A stretch of 64,000 bases of DNA from Ornithoclostridium sp944380285 (GCA_963931165.1 OZ006985.1:248001-312000), one strand, 5' to 3'. Shown: positions 18,058 through 26,077, numbered from the stretch's first letter. Program-made: numbers and translations. Notes: generated from the sequence alone by a model not told the origin.

Positions 18058-18298
18058 TTGCTGCTCTTGTGTTTTTAATATCGGTTTGATGCTTTTGCCA
18101 CCAAAGAGGGACTCAAATTACGAATTTGCAAGCAAGTAGCATCCTTACTATAATATAATAACACAAAATCTAAATTGTCGCAATAGCGCACAGCGCCTTT
18201 TTGAAAAAATCTTAAAATTCGATTTACGTTATACTCTCTCCGGCGGACAACAGGAGAATATTATTCGAACAAGAATATGCCGAAATGCAGTGAAAGGA

Positions 18299-18646
18299 TT
18301 AAGGATTGACCTCGGCGGTGTTTATTGAAGCTATAAGCATTCTTCTGATTTTTCCGGCAATGTTTGTCAATTCCACTGCCGTATCATTGCTTGTTAATTC
18401 GGCTTGTTTGAACAATTCAAGCCAATATTCAGATTCATAGCACTCTTTGAGAGCAATCTTTAATTTTGATATAAAGTCTATCTTGCTATGAGCATAATTT
18501 GCCTCTCTCAAATTTGCGCCTATACTCGTTGCCGATCGTTCCAATTGGTTTCTTAATGATGAATGACCCTGTATCGTTTCGCACAATCTAATGATTTTGA
18601 TGGCAAAACTCATTGATAGATCTTTAAGCTCTGTTGTTTTTGTCAT
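18299..18646 (-). CDS. Four-helix-bundle protein (S23/TIGR02436 type)
   Basis: 115 residues. Pattern of the small four-helix-bundle family once called S23: LSMSFAIKIIRLCETI, LRNQLERSATSIGANLREA, SKIDFISKLKIALKECYESEYWLELF. Members form a pentameric bundle and occur in 23S rRNA intervening sequences, near diversity-generating retroelements and in mobile islands; the role here is unknown. AAGGAG lies 7 bases before the ATG, and a TATAAT at the inner edge of the right 284-bp repeat could drive it, so that repeat may provide the promoter. Confidence 0.85.
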   Translation of the reverse strand: MTKTTELKDLSMSFAIKIIRLCETIQGHSSLRNQLERSATSIGANLREANYAHSKIDFISKLKIALKECYESEYWLELFKQAELTSNDTAVELTNIAGKIRRMLIASINTAEVNP

Positions 18647-18674
18647 AATTTTCTCCTTAAGTCAATTATAGCAT

Positions 18675-18958
18675 TATTTTTCGCACGAGAAAAGTTATTG
18701 TGCTCAAAACCACAGATATTCAACGAATCTTTTGGTGAAATGAGCGTTCACGATGTTCACGCTCGTGAAATGACCGCATTGCGGTCGTGAAATTGACGCG
18801 CTGTGCGCGTCCGTGAAATAAAATTCGCCTCATCGTCGCGCAGCGACATTTCATGTTTGCGCACCGCGCAAACATTTCACTCCGCGCAGCGGAATTTCAC
18901 TCGCCGATAAGGCGAATTTCACTGAGATGACGAGGTCAAATTTGACCTCGTCATCTCA
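18675..18958 (-). repeat. 284-bp hairpin-string repeat, right copy
   Basis: Inverted copy of 16594-16877 with the same length. It starts on the base after the CCA of the Arg-type tail at 18959-18961, just as the left copy starts after the CCA of tRNA-Leu. Confidence 0.9.
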
Positions 18959-19156
18959 TGGCGCACCCGGCGGGACTTGTAAGGACGAGCTTTGCGAGGA
19001 CGGAATAGCGGAGTGTAACGACGCGTCACGATTTCGGTGCCCGACGGGGCAGCGGAGCGCAGGGCGAGGCAGGGGCTCGGCGCAAAAAAGCGACAGGGGG
19101 AACACTTCCCTAACCTGTCGCTTTTTGCGGCACGCTTGAGCCGATGCCCGAAGCGT
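18959..19156 (-). repeat. tRNA-tail unit 2 behind tRNA-Arg
   Basis: 198 bp on the minus strand: opening ACGCTTCGGGC, a strong hairpin AAAAAGCGACAGG / CCTGTCGCTTTTTT, CGCCCTGCGCTCCGCT, CGAAATCGTGACG, CTATTCCGTCCTCGC, CTCGTCCTTACAAGTC and the Arg tail CCGCCGGGTGCGCCA. Confidence 0.8.
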
Positions 19157-19387
19157 TGGCGCACCCGGCGGGACTTGTAAGGAGCGAGGCATCTTGCCAA
19201 GCGACGGAATAGCGAGCGCCGTTAGGATACGGCGAGGCACCGCCGTGCCGAGCCGCGCGAGCGTCACTCGGTCGGTATCCCGCCGGGCGCACCGTGACAA
19301 AAGCGAGCAAAAACGAAGCGGGCAAAAAGAAAAGAGAAGCCGCATGACTTCTCTTTTTTGCCCGCTGCCGATAGGCGAGCGTTGTCA
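19157..19387 (-). repeat. tRNA-tail unit 1 behind tRNA-Arg
   Basis: 231 bp directly after the tRNA-Arg CCA: terminator hairpin AAAGAGAAG / CTTCTCTTTT with T-run, an inverted copy of the tRNA 3' end (GGTGCGCCCGGCGGGAT), GTGACG, GCTATTCCGTC, CTCCTTACAAGTC and the direct tail CCGCCGGGTGCGCCA. Confidence 0.8.
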
Positions 19388-19464
19388 TGGTGCACCCGGC
19401 GGGATTTGAACCCACAGCCTTCGCCGTCGGAGGGCGACGCTCTATCCAATTGCGCTACGGATGC
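19388..19464 (-). tRNA. tRNA-Arg(CCG)
   Basis: 77 nt, acceptor GCATCCG / CGGGTGC, T-arm GTGGG TTCAAAT CCCGC, anticodon loop CTCCGAC giving CCG, encoded CCA at 19388-19390. It lies 48 bases behind the acpP stop with no promoter of its own, so it may be cut from the acpP transcript. Confidence 0.95.
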
Positions 19465-19512
19465 ATAGTAAAGCGGGGCGAGCGGCGCCCGTCCCGCAAG
19501 TCGTTTCGCGGC

Positions 19513-19740
19513 TTACTTGTGCGCCTCGATGTAGTCGGCGACGTCGCCGATGGTCCGGAAGTTGATCGCCGCTTCGTCGTCGATCGTAATACCGTAGACT
19601 TCCTCTACCTGCATGATGAACTCCACCTTGTCGAGAGAGTCGGCGTGGATGTCGTCGGTGAGATTGGTGTCGGCGGTGAGGTCCGCCTCGTCAACGCCGA
19701 GTTTTTCGGATATGATCTTTTTGAGTTCGTCGAGAACCAT
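19513..19740 (-). CDS. acpP: Acyl carrier protein
   Basis: 75 residues. Carries growing acyl chains on a 4'-phosphopantetheine arm attached to Ser35 in the HADSLDKVEF motif. Acidic throughout, normal ACP length. AAGGAGG precedes the ATG. A strong promoter lies immediately upstream and overlaps the end of the phosphopantetheinyl-transferase-like gene, so the likely modifying enzyme sits just ahead of its substrate. No fab genes are beside it. Confidence 0.96.
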   Translation of the reverse strand: MVLDELKKIISEKLGVDEADLTADTNLTDDIHADSLDKVEFIMQVEEVYGITIDDEAAINFRTIGDVADYIEAHK

Positions 19741-19783
19741 GATTGCCTCCTTGTGCCGCGGTCGCGGCTTTGTATCGAAGATT

Positions 19784-19812
19784 ATTGTACTACTTGCCGC
19801 GCTTTATGTCAA
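19784..19812 (-). promoter_or_regulatory. Promoter of acpP
   Basis: TTGACA (19807-19812, overlapping the upstream gene's stop), 17 bp, TACAAT (19784-19789). Confidence 0.75.
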
Positions 19813-20237
19813 CGCTTTGGCAACAATACCGTCTCGCAGTCGCGCTCTCCGCCGGCGACGGCAAGAGTATACCCGGGGAAGATGTCGAAATATCGCGCCT
19901 CTTCGCGCGGCAAGCCCTCTCTCACGTCCGAGAGTCGTATCCCCTCTCCCGTCAATTTGCGCCGCGCCTCGTAGGCGGTCCAGCTTTGGATGTCGCTCAC
20001 GCGCGAAGCGCGGTCGCTCTTTTCGAGATCTATCCCGACGGGCGTCGCCGACACGGCGATCACGATTTTGGCGCCGGTGTGCGTTATCGACACAAAATAC
20101 CCTTCACAAACCGGCGCGCCGCGCTCGTCGTAACGTATCGTGCCGATCGGTTTTTCACCGCGCTCTTTCAGCTTTTCGTCGATTGCGGAGAGCAGCTCTT
20201 CGCGCGCGATCTCGCCGTCGTAGGCGAACAATATCAT
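19809..20237 (-). CDS. Small Sfp-type 4'-phosphopantetheinyl transferase
   Basis: 142 residues, about two-thirds of a normal Sfp protein. Core motifs can be read: VSITHTG (substrate loop), VGIDLEK (Mg-binding GIDxE) and WTAYEARRKLTG, the WxxKEA motif with Lys replaced by Tyr. It would transfer phosphopantetheine from CoA to ACP; the neighbouring acpP is the obvious partner. The ATG overlaps the malQ stop (ATGA), so translation should be coupled. The shortness and the lost Lys leave some doubt about full activity. Confidence 0.75.
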   Translation of the reverse strand: MILFAYDGEIAREELLSAIDEKLKERGEKPIGTIRYDERGAPVCEGYFVSITHTGAKIVIAVSATPVGIDLEKSDRASRVSDIQSWTAYEARRKLTGEGIRLSDVREGLPREEARYFDIFPGYTLAVAGGERDCETVLLPKR

Positions 20238-21730
20238 ACGCGATAGCGGCCGTACAGCCCGTTGATGTAGCTGAAATATCTCCTGTCGACGCTGCGCATC
20301 GCGTCCTCGGTCGCGCGGAACGTCCAGTTGCCGTCGGCTACGCCGGGGGTGTTCATCCTGCAATCGGCGCCGTAGCCGCAAAGGTCTTGAAAGGGGACGA
20401 TCGCGAGGCGGCAGCAGCTGGCGATGAGCCTGCGGATGAACTGCTTTGTCGGCTTGCAGTCATACCCTCCGCCGCCCCAATATGCGCGGTCGCACTCGAT
20501 ATATCTGAGCATATAATCGAGTATGTTCTCGGGCAGCGAGTACATCCAGCCGAGAGTGGTGTTGTTGTCGTGCGTGGCGGTGTAACCCACGCAATTGCGG
20601 CTGAAATTGTGCGGCAAATGGATGCTGTCGCCGTCCTCAAAGCCGAATTGCATCACGCGCATGCACGGCAGTCCGGTGTAGGCAAGCAGTTCGTTGACGT
20701 CTTCGTCGATGATGCCGAGGTCCTCGGCGATGAAGCGCTCGCGCGGATACTTTTTGAACACTTTTGGGAAGAGTTCTTTGCCGACGCCTTTGCGCCACTC
20801 CCCTTCTTTGGCGGTCTTCGCCTTTGCGTCGACAGCCCAAAACGCGCTGAATGCGCGGAAGTGGTCGATGCGCAGCACGTCGTACAGCTCCATCATCCTG
20901 TCAATGCGCGATAGCCACCATTTGAAGCCGTCCTTGCGCATATGCGAGTAGTTGTAGAGGGGGTTGCCCCACAGCTGACCGTCCGCGCTGAAATAGTCGG
21001 GCGGCACGCCGGCGACTTCGGTCGGGACGAGATCTTCGTCCAATTTGAACAGCGACGGATCGCCCCAAACGTCCGCACTGTCGAGGCTGACGTACATGGG
21101 CATATCGCCGATCACGCGCACGTTTTTGAGCGCGAGCGCATCGCGCACTTCGCGCCATTGACGATCGAAAATATATTGTTCGAATACATAGTAGCGATAC
21201 TCGCGCTCAAACTCGGAAACGAGCGCGTTGCTGCCGCCGCGCGAGGCGAACTTGAACCTGTCTTCCCATTGCCACCACGGCGCGCCGCCGTGCGCGTCCT
21301 TGATCGCCATGAACAGCGCATAGTCGGGCAGCCACGCATGCTCCTTTGCAAACTTGTCGAGCGCGGCTCCGTCGCGGAAATTGTCGAACGCCTTGCGCAA
21401 AAGCGCCCTCTTTGCGTCGCGGCAAAAGACGTAGTTGACCGCATAGGGGTCGTCATAGCGGCACTTGTCCGCGTCCTCGCGGCTGACCAAGCCGTCGCGG
21501 ACGAGCCTGTCCGGATCGACATAGAGGAAATTGCCGGCAAACGCGCTCGAACCCGAATAGGGCGACCAGCCGGTGCCTATCGTCGTGACCGGCAAGATCT
21601 GCCAATAGTGAAAACCGCTCTCGAGCATGAAGTCGGCGAACCTTTCTGTCTCCTCGCCGAATCCGCCGATGCCGTACTTGGACGGCAGCGAAGAGATATT
21701 GAGCAATATGCCGCTGCTTCTGTTAAGCAT
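20234..21730 (-). CDS. malQ: 4-alpha-glucanotransferase (GH77)
   Basis: 498 residues, normal amylomaltase length. Moves maltodextrin segments between glucans in the cytoplasm. Motifs: YSGSSAFAGN near the N-terminus, VLRIDHFRAF (Asp nucleophile), FIAEDLG (acid/base Glu) and GYTATHDNNTTLGW (transition-state Asp). It overlaps the upstream hydrolase gene by 8 bases and the downstream transferase by 4, so the three form one operon. Glycogen or maltodextrin phosphorylase genes are not nearby. Confidence 0.95.
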   Translation of the reverse strand: MLNRSSGILLNISSLPSKYGIGGFGEETERFADFMLESGFHYWQILPVTTIGTGWSPYSGSSAFAGNFLYVDPDRLVRDGLVSREDADKCRYDDPYAVNYVFCRDAKRALLRKAFDNFRDGAALDKFAKEHAWLPDYALFMAIKDAHGGAPWWQWEDRFKFASRGGSNALVSEFEREYRYYVFEQYIFDRQWREVRDALALKNVRVIGDMPMYVSLDSADVWGDPSLFKLDEDLVPTEVAGVPPDYFSADGQLWGNPLYNYSHMRKDGFKWWLSRIDRMMELYDVLRIDHFRAFSAFWAVDAKAKTAKEGEWRKGVGKELFPKVFKKYPRERFIAEDLGIIDEDVNELLAYTGLPCMRVMQFGFEDGDSIHLPHNFSRNCVGYTATHDNNTTLGWMYSLPENILDYMLRYIECDRAYWGGGGYDCKPTKQFIRRLIASCCRLAIVPFQDLCGYGADCRMNTPGVADGNWTFRATEDAMRSVDRRYFSYINGLYGRYRV

Positions 21731-22871
21731 TGTCGCCCTCCTGCGCCTTTGCGCGGCGCTCCAACGCCCTCGTAAAGAAGTCGTCGACCAAGTTCATGAA
21801 CTCCTCGTCCGTATCGAAGACGACAGCCTTGTCCGAATAGCGGTAGTGCTCGTCGACGTTGTATTGGAAGATGTTCACTCCCTTGGGATCGTAAGGTGCT
21901 TGATCCTTGCTCTTTTCGTCATAATCGCTGTTGATGCACGCCTCGGCGGCGATCGATCGCGACAGCGTGTGCCCCTTGCCGGGATAGAGCATATACTCTG
22001 CATTGCGATTGACTATCTCGTCGCGGTGGACATAGACGGAGCTCTCGATCGGCACGGTGGGATCGTCGACGCTGTGCGCGATCAAAACGGGCCCGCCGTA
22101 GGCGTTTACGCCGCTCACTCCGTCGCCCTTGGCGTCCTTGCCGTACATTATCCTTTCAAGCAATCTGCTCCACGGTTTGAGCATGACAGCGAGCGAACCG
22201 ACATAGCGCGACGCGTGGTGGCGCGTGATGTCCCAAGTGGCGTTGAAGCCGCTGAGCGAGGCGACAGCGGTCAACTCGTTGTGCCCGTAGTTGAGCATGT
22301 TTGCGGCGGCGTACCCCGACCAGCTGTGTCCATAGACGAGTATCGGCATCCCTTCGAACTCCTTGCGCGTCTTGACAAATTCTATCGCGTTGTGAAGGTC
22401 GACCTTTGACTGCATGAGGCTGCGCAAGCCCTTGCCTTGACTGAGACACGTCCCCGTCATGTCAAAAGTGAACACGTCGTAGCCGTGCTCTACGAACCAC
22501 GCGGTGCGGTTGAGATAGCCGTCCATATTGCAGCCGATGCCGTGGCTGACGATGACGAGCGCCTTGCCCCTCTCGGGCTTTCCGTCCGCAGCCTTGGCGG
22601 TATAGAGACAGCCGGCGAGCATGTTCTTGCCGGACATGAAGTTCATCTTCGTTTGATCCATGACGTCCTTATAGTCGTCATAGGTCAAGGTGTTTTTGAG
22701 AGGCGTCACACGCTTGCCGAACACGGCGTCGTTGACGATCTTTGCTCCGAGCAGGGGCAAGCCGACCGTCCAGCCGAACAAGCCGAATATCGTAAAAAAT
22801 CCGACCTTCATCCCGACGGCGAGCGCGCCCTTTTTGGGTCTTTGCCTGTGTGGCGATTGAATGTTGAGCAT
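21723..22871 (-). CDS. Alpha/beta hydrolase, probably membrane-anchored
   Basis: 382 residues. A hydrophobic segment at about 18-45 (MKVGFFTIFGLFGWTVGLPLLGAK) suggests an N-terminal anchor. The hydrolase domain shows VIVSHGIGCNMDGYLNR (oxyanion region), YGHSWSGYAA (nucleophilic Ser in GxSxG), VDDPTVP with the likely acid and GKGHTLSR with the catalytic His. The substrate is unknown; esterase or lipase-like activity is plausible. Overlaps malQ by 8 bases. Confidence 0.8.
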   Translation of the reverse strand: MLNIQSPHRQRPKKGALAVGMKVGFFTIFGLFGWTVGLPLLGAKIVNDAVFGKRVTPLKNTLTYDDYKDVMDQTKMNFMSGKNMLAGCLYTAKAADGKPERGKALVIVSHGIGCNMDGYLNRTAWFVEHGYDVFTFDMTGTCLSQGKGLRSLMQSKVDLHNAIEFVKTRKEFEGMPILVYGHSWSGYAAANMLNYGHNELTAVASLSGFNATWDITRHHASRYVGSLAVMLKPWSRLLERIMYGKDAKGDGVSGVNAYGGPVLIAHSVDDPTVPIESSVYVHRDEIVNRNAEYMLYPGKGHTLSRSIAAEACINSDYDEKSKDQAPYDPKGVNIFQYNVDEHYRYSDKAVVFDTDEEFMNLVDDFFTRALERRAKAQEGDNA

Positions 22872-22883
22872 ATCTTCCTCCGT

Positions 22884-23298
22884 TTATTTCACCGTTATGC
22901 GCACCGATGCGGACGACGAGCTTATGCTGCCCGCCTTGCGCAAATACAGTCTTATCTCATATGTTCCCTGCGCGTTGAAAACAAGCGTTATCGACACGGG
23001 TACGGGATTTTTCAGCATTTCGTCGAGTTCGGTCTCGGCGACGTATCCGTCAACAGACTTATTGTCCACTCGATACGCCGTCAACGGACATATCTCCCGA
23101 CACGCTCGCGCCGACAATGCCGCCGTCCGTCCCCTTTTCAACCGCCGCTATGACGGAATCGGTGACCTCGGCGATGTAGTCCTCCATGGGTTTGGGCTGT
23201 TTGAGTGAGGCGTCGTCCGTGCACGCGACCGCAAGCAGACACGCCGCACACATGAGCGCGACGACTACCACGACCGAAATGCGCATGCCCGTCCTCAT
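22884..23298 (-). pseudogene. Lipoprotein gene broken by a frameshift
   Basis: ATG 23298 opens a 79-residue lipoprotein-like frame (hydrophobic leader ending LLAVACTDD, then DYIAEVTDSVIAAVEKG) that stops at 23059. A second frame continues from there to 22884 (VDGYVAETELDEMLKNPVPVSITLVFNAQGTY...) without its own ribosome site. A near-repeat of GTTGACGG 31 bp apart straddles the break, a length that would shift frame. The intact product would be about 135 residues of unknown function. A short functional lipoprotein with an unrelated downstream frame is also possible. Confidence 0.5.
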
Positions 23299-23299
23299 C

Positions 23300-23676
23300 T
23301 CACCGCCTCGGGAAATCGACCGTGATCTCCAGTCCCGAAGGGGCGTTCGCCCTTGCGGCGATCGTGCCGCCGAGGCTCTCGACGATCGTCTTTGCGATCG
23401 CAAGTCCCAACCCCGTGCCCTGTATCTCGCCGACATTGGACGCACGGTAGAAGCGGTCGAAGATCTTCTCTTCGTCGCCCTTGGGGACGCCTATGCCGGT
23501 GTCCGCGACGACGAGCGCGCAACCGCCTCTCGCGGTGTTTTTGAGCTTGACGTTGATGCGGTCTCCGGGGCGGGTATATTTGACCGCATTGTCCAAAAGT
23601 ATGCTGATGAGCTGTTTGACCTTGTCGCGGTCAAGCGAAAGCTGCGTGCTGTCGATGCGCGCGCTCAGCGCCTCCT
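23300..23676 (-). pseudogene. Histidine-kinase remnant (HATPase domain only)
   Basis: Encodes only the C-terminal ATP-binding domain of a sensor kinase: N box LLDNAVKYT, G1 VADTGIGVP, F box FDRFYRAS and G2 GTGLGLAIAKTIVESLGG. In-frame reading upstream is stopped by TAG at about 23680, and no dimerisation, sensor or membrane part precedes it. It ends one base before the lipoprotein ATG. It is best read as the tail of a deleted two-component kinase. Confidence 0.7.
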
Positions 23677-23794
23677 AAACCTTATCGTAAAAATGATAAC
23701 ACATCGCGCGCGCATTTTCAATAGGCAACGGCGATTTTTTGCAATACTTTTTTAATATTTATGAAATGGCGATTTAAGCTGCGCGTCTTAGGGC

Positions 23795-23820
23795 ACAAAA
23801 AACGCGCCCCGAAGGGCGCG
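23795..23820 (-). terminator. Terminator of the PLC-like lipoprotein gene
   Basis: CGCGCCC / GGGCGCG hairpin with CGAA-type loop, followed on the minus strand by six T. Confidence 0.75.
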
Positions 23821-23836
23821 CCGTGTGTTTTTCAAT

Positions 23837-24850
23837 TTAGGCGATGTCCTCTCCCTCAAACAGCGTCTCTTGCAATTCGGGAGCCACGAGCCCCTTTGCG
23901 GCGTTGAGTTTGACGACTATTTTGAAAACCTCGTCCGACGCTCTCTCGCTGCCGATGTCGTCGTCTGCGACGAAGTCGCGCATCACAATGTTGATCGCGG
24001 CGAGCTTGTCGGCGTTCTCCGCCTTTTCCAGCCCTGCGAGCCAATCGTTGGCAATGGGTCTGAACTTCGCCTCCGCCTCGGCGAGCCAGCCGGTCGCGGT
24101 GATCTGCGACTGCAACACGAACAGCTTGCCCTCGCTCTTGTTTGCGATGTACTTGTCCCACTCGGCGATGAGCAGCGGATACTTCTCTTCATATTTGTTC
24201 TCGCTTATGCTGTGTATGCCGCTGTTGTATTCCGACTGCAAATACTCTTCTCTCTCGTAGAGGAAGTCTTTTTGTTCACACTTTTCGGGGGTGCGGTAGA
24301 CGATGACGACGTTCTTGCCCCACTCGCGCATCTGCCCGAGCGTGACCTCTGACGGGACCGCAGCGAGCGACTTGTCGAGCGCGACGGCGCCCAATTTTTG
24401 TTCGAGTATAGCGATCACCTTGTCCTCGGTGGCGTCCCATGTGTGCTGAAAGTCGAGCACGATCACTTCGGACGGATACTTCGCGACGAACTCGACGATG
24501 TCATCGCATGCCTCGGCGAGCGTCAAGTGCTCCTTACTCGGCCAAAACCCCGAATTGGTGTTGCCGTGCACGAAAGAAGGCTCACCGTAGACGTCGGTCA
24601 CGCGGCAGTCGAAATATCTGACCCCGGCGTCCAACATCTTGCCGAAATCGCTGTGCTGGGTGCATGCCGTGTCGCTCTGCCCCACGGTGCCGGCGTCGTG
24701 CGCGCCCAGCATGACTATCTCGCCGAGCTTTGCGTCGCTCTTCAAACAGGACATATATCCGCCCGAATACTCTTCGCCGCACGCCGCGAACGAGACGCAG
24801 AGCATACATACCGCCGCCAAAGCGACAATGACAACGATCTTCCTTTTCAT
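23837..24850 (-). CDS. PLC-like phosphodiesterase lipoprotein
   Basis: 337 residues. Lipoprotein signal (MKRKIVVIVALAAV...VSFAAC). The domain has the layout of the PI-PLC X / PLC-like TIM barrel: MLGAHDAGT (catalytic His), VRYFDCRV (metal or substrate Asp), FVHGN (second His) and VIVLDFQHTWD. It may hydrolyse phosphoinositol or another phosphodiester at the outer face of the membrane. It has its own promoter and terminator. Confidence 0.85.
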   Translation of the reverse strand: MKRKIVVIVALAAVCMLCVSFAACGEEYSGGYMSCLKSDAKLGEIVMLGAHDAGTVGQSDTACTQHSDFGKMLDAGVRYFDCRVTDVYGEPSFVHGNTNSGFWPSKEHLTLAEACDDIVEFVAKYPSEVIVLDFQHTWDATEDKVIAILEQKLGAVALDKSLAAVPSEVTLGQMREWGKNVVIVYRTPEKCEQKDFLYEREEYLQSEYNSGIHSISENKYEEKYPLLIAEWDKYIANKSEGKLFVLQSQITATGWLAEAEAKFRPIANDWLAGLEKAENADKLAAINIVMRDFVADDDIGSERASDEVFKIVVKLNAAKGLVAPELQETLFEGEDIA

Positions 24851-24875
24851 GACCTCACCTCGCGTTGTTGGTTAT

Positions 24876-24904
24876 ATTATAATCTGTGAGTATGCGACAG
24901 TCAA
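24876..24904 (-). promoter_or_regulatory. Promoter of the PLC-like gene
   Basis: TTGACT (24899-24904), 17 bp, TATAAT (24876-24881). Confidence 0.75.
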
Positions 24905-24913
24905 GCGATCGCG

Positions 24914-25423
24914 TCACATATCTTTTTTGCGCACGACGGTGCCGCAATAGGCGCACTTGATCTCGCCGTCTCTCAGCACGAGAGGCGCGTTGCAGTTGGG
25001 GCACTTGCCAAGGTCGATGTAATCTCCCTGCTTGGGCGCGGAGCGCGCGATGTTGCCCTCGGCGTCGAGGACATAGCCTTTGAGGCAGCCCTGCGCGATC
25101 AGATAATCCACGCTTGCGCGCACGTTTTTGTCGTTCTTGCCGAGATGGGCGGCGATCGCCGACACCGTCTCCAAGCCCTCGTCCTCTATCGCCGCGAGCA
25201 CCGCGCCGTGCAGACTTTGGTTGGAATATTGCACCCAAGCGACCGGCGTGCCGTAAAAGCCGAGCACCGTCAAAATTATGCCGATCACCATCACCGCGGT
25301 GATGTCGTTGACCGCGCCGAGCACGATCATCGGGATGCCGGCGATCAGCCCTACGGTGAGGAACATCGCCACGCCGAACGCCCTCTGTTTTTTGACCTTG
25401 AATCTCTTTTGATTGCCGCTCAT
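24914..25423 (-). CDS. Membrane protein with winged-helix-like segment and C-terminal zinc ribbon
   Basis: 169 residues. Two membrane helices (about residues 16-38 and 42-62), then VSAIAAHLGKNDKNVRASVDYLIAQGCLKG, which reads like a small winged-helix/PCI-type fold, and a C-terminal zinc ribbon CPNCNAPLVL...CAYCG. Function unknown; the type is common in Firmicutes, where it is annotated as a zinc-ribbon or PCI-domain protein. It begins 2 bases after the nitroreductase stop, with GGAGAG in the end of that gene, so it is co-transcribed. Confidence 0.7.
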   Translation of the reverse strand: MSGNQKRFKVKKQRAFGVAMFLTVGLIAGIPMIVLGAVNDITAVMVIGIILTVLGFYGTPVAWVQYSNQSLHGAVLAAIEDEGLETVSAIAAHLGKNDKNVRASVDYLIAQGCLKGYVLDAEGNIARSAPKQGDYIDLGKCPNCNAPLVLRDGEIKCAYCGTVVRKKDM

Positions 25424-25425
25424 AT

Positions 25426-25950
25426 TCACTCTCCGAAAACTATCTTTTCGTCCGCGGGTCTGCGCTTTTTGGGACGCGCTTCGTCCGCGGGATGACCGAT
25501 CGCGACGATGAGTTTGACCTTTTCGCCGACCGAAAGGGGCAGCTCTTTGGCGATCTTTTTCGCCTGCAGCCAGCCTATTATGCACGTCCCCAGCCCCAGC
25601 TCCGTCGCGCGCAGGCAAAGGTGTCCGACCGCAAGCCCCAGGTCATTGGCGGAAAAATCCAAGTTCTTGATCTTGTCCGCCGCCTTGTCGATCGCGGACG
25701 GCTTTGCGGTGACGACGATCAGCGCGGGCGCCCCGTCGGTGAACCCGTTCGCGCCGAAAAGCTGTGTGCATTTGGCGATCTTCGCCTTCTTTTCGCCCTT
25801 GACGACATAAAATTTCCAAGGCTGTTTGTTGCATGCCGACGGCGCGAGCAGCGCGCATTCCAGACAATCGCGGATCAGCGCGTCGTCGACGTCCTCGGGC
25901 TTGTATGCGCGGCAGCTGTACCTCGCCGCTATCGCTTCTTTTACGTCCAT
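25426..25950 (-). CDS. Nitroreductase family protein
   Basis: 174 residues, FMN-dependent oxidoreductase of the small nitroreductase type. Motifs: MDVKEAIAARYSCRAY (FMN phosphate contacts), LLAPSACNKQPWKF, DLGLAVGHLCLRATELGLGTCIIGW and VAIGHPADE. Likely a homodimer reducing quinone- or nitro-type substrates with NAD(P)H; the substrate is unknown. The start at 25950 has GGAGG upstream. Confidence 0.92.
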   Translation of the reverse strand: MDVKEAIAARYSCRAYKPEDVDDALIRDCLECALLAPSACNKQPWKFYVVKGEKKAKIAKCTQLFGANGFTDGAPALIVVTAKPSAIDKAADKIKNLDFSANDLGLAVGHLCLRATELGLGTCIIGWLQAKKIAKELPLSVGEKVKLIVAIGHPADEARPKKRRPADEKIVFGE

Positions 25951-25978
25951 AGCTCCTCCGTTGGATCCCTTTTTCTCT

Positions 25979-26007
25979 ATTATATCAGCAATCCGCCCGC
26001 AATGCAA
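25979..26007 (-). promoter_or_regulatory. Promoter of the nitroreductase operon
   Basis: TTGCAT (26002-26007), 17 bp, TATAAT (25979-25984). Confidence 0.7.
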
Positions 26008-26041
26008 TACCGCGGCGAAAATTCGACGCGCGTCGCGGACA

Positions 26042-26071
26042 TTGACAACAATGCGCCCGGCGTACTATACT
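26042..26071 (+). promoter_or_regulatory. Promoter of the MATE gene
   Basis: TTGACA (26042-26047), 18 bp, TATACT (26066-26071). The predicted start point coincides with the gene's ATG at 26078. Confidence 0.65.
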
Positions 26072-26077
26072 GTAAAC

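Larger units (their letters stand above)
16594..18958. mobile_element. Low-GC two-gene island bounded by 284-bp inverted repeats
   Basis: 2365 bp running from the CCA of tRNA-Leu to the CCA of an Arg-type tRNA-tail unit, with both ends facing inwards. The two cargo genes are clearly AT-rich against the GC-rich neighbours. No transposase, integrase or recombinase is present, so mobility, if any, would be in trans. The name mobile element is inference from the inverted ends, the tRNA location and the composition shift. Confidence 0.6.

Noticed and set aside
16594..18958. Classic insertion sequence or integron
   Set aside because: No transposase or integrase gene, no target-site duplication visible, and the ends are hairpin ladders adjoining tRNA tails.
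25826..26077. Upstream extension of the MATE gene to the first in-frame start
   Set aside because: It would pass through the nitroreductase start, its ribosome site and the MATE promoter.
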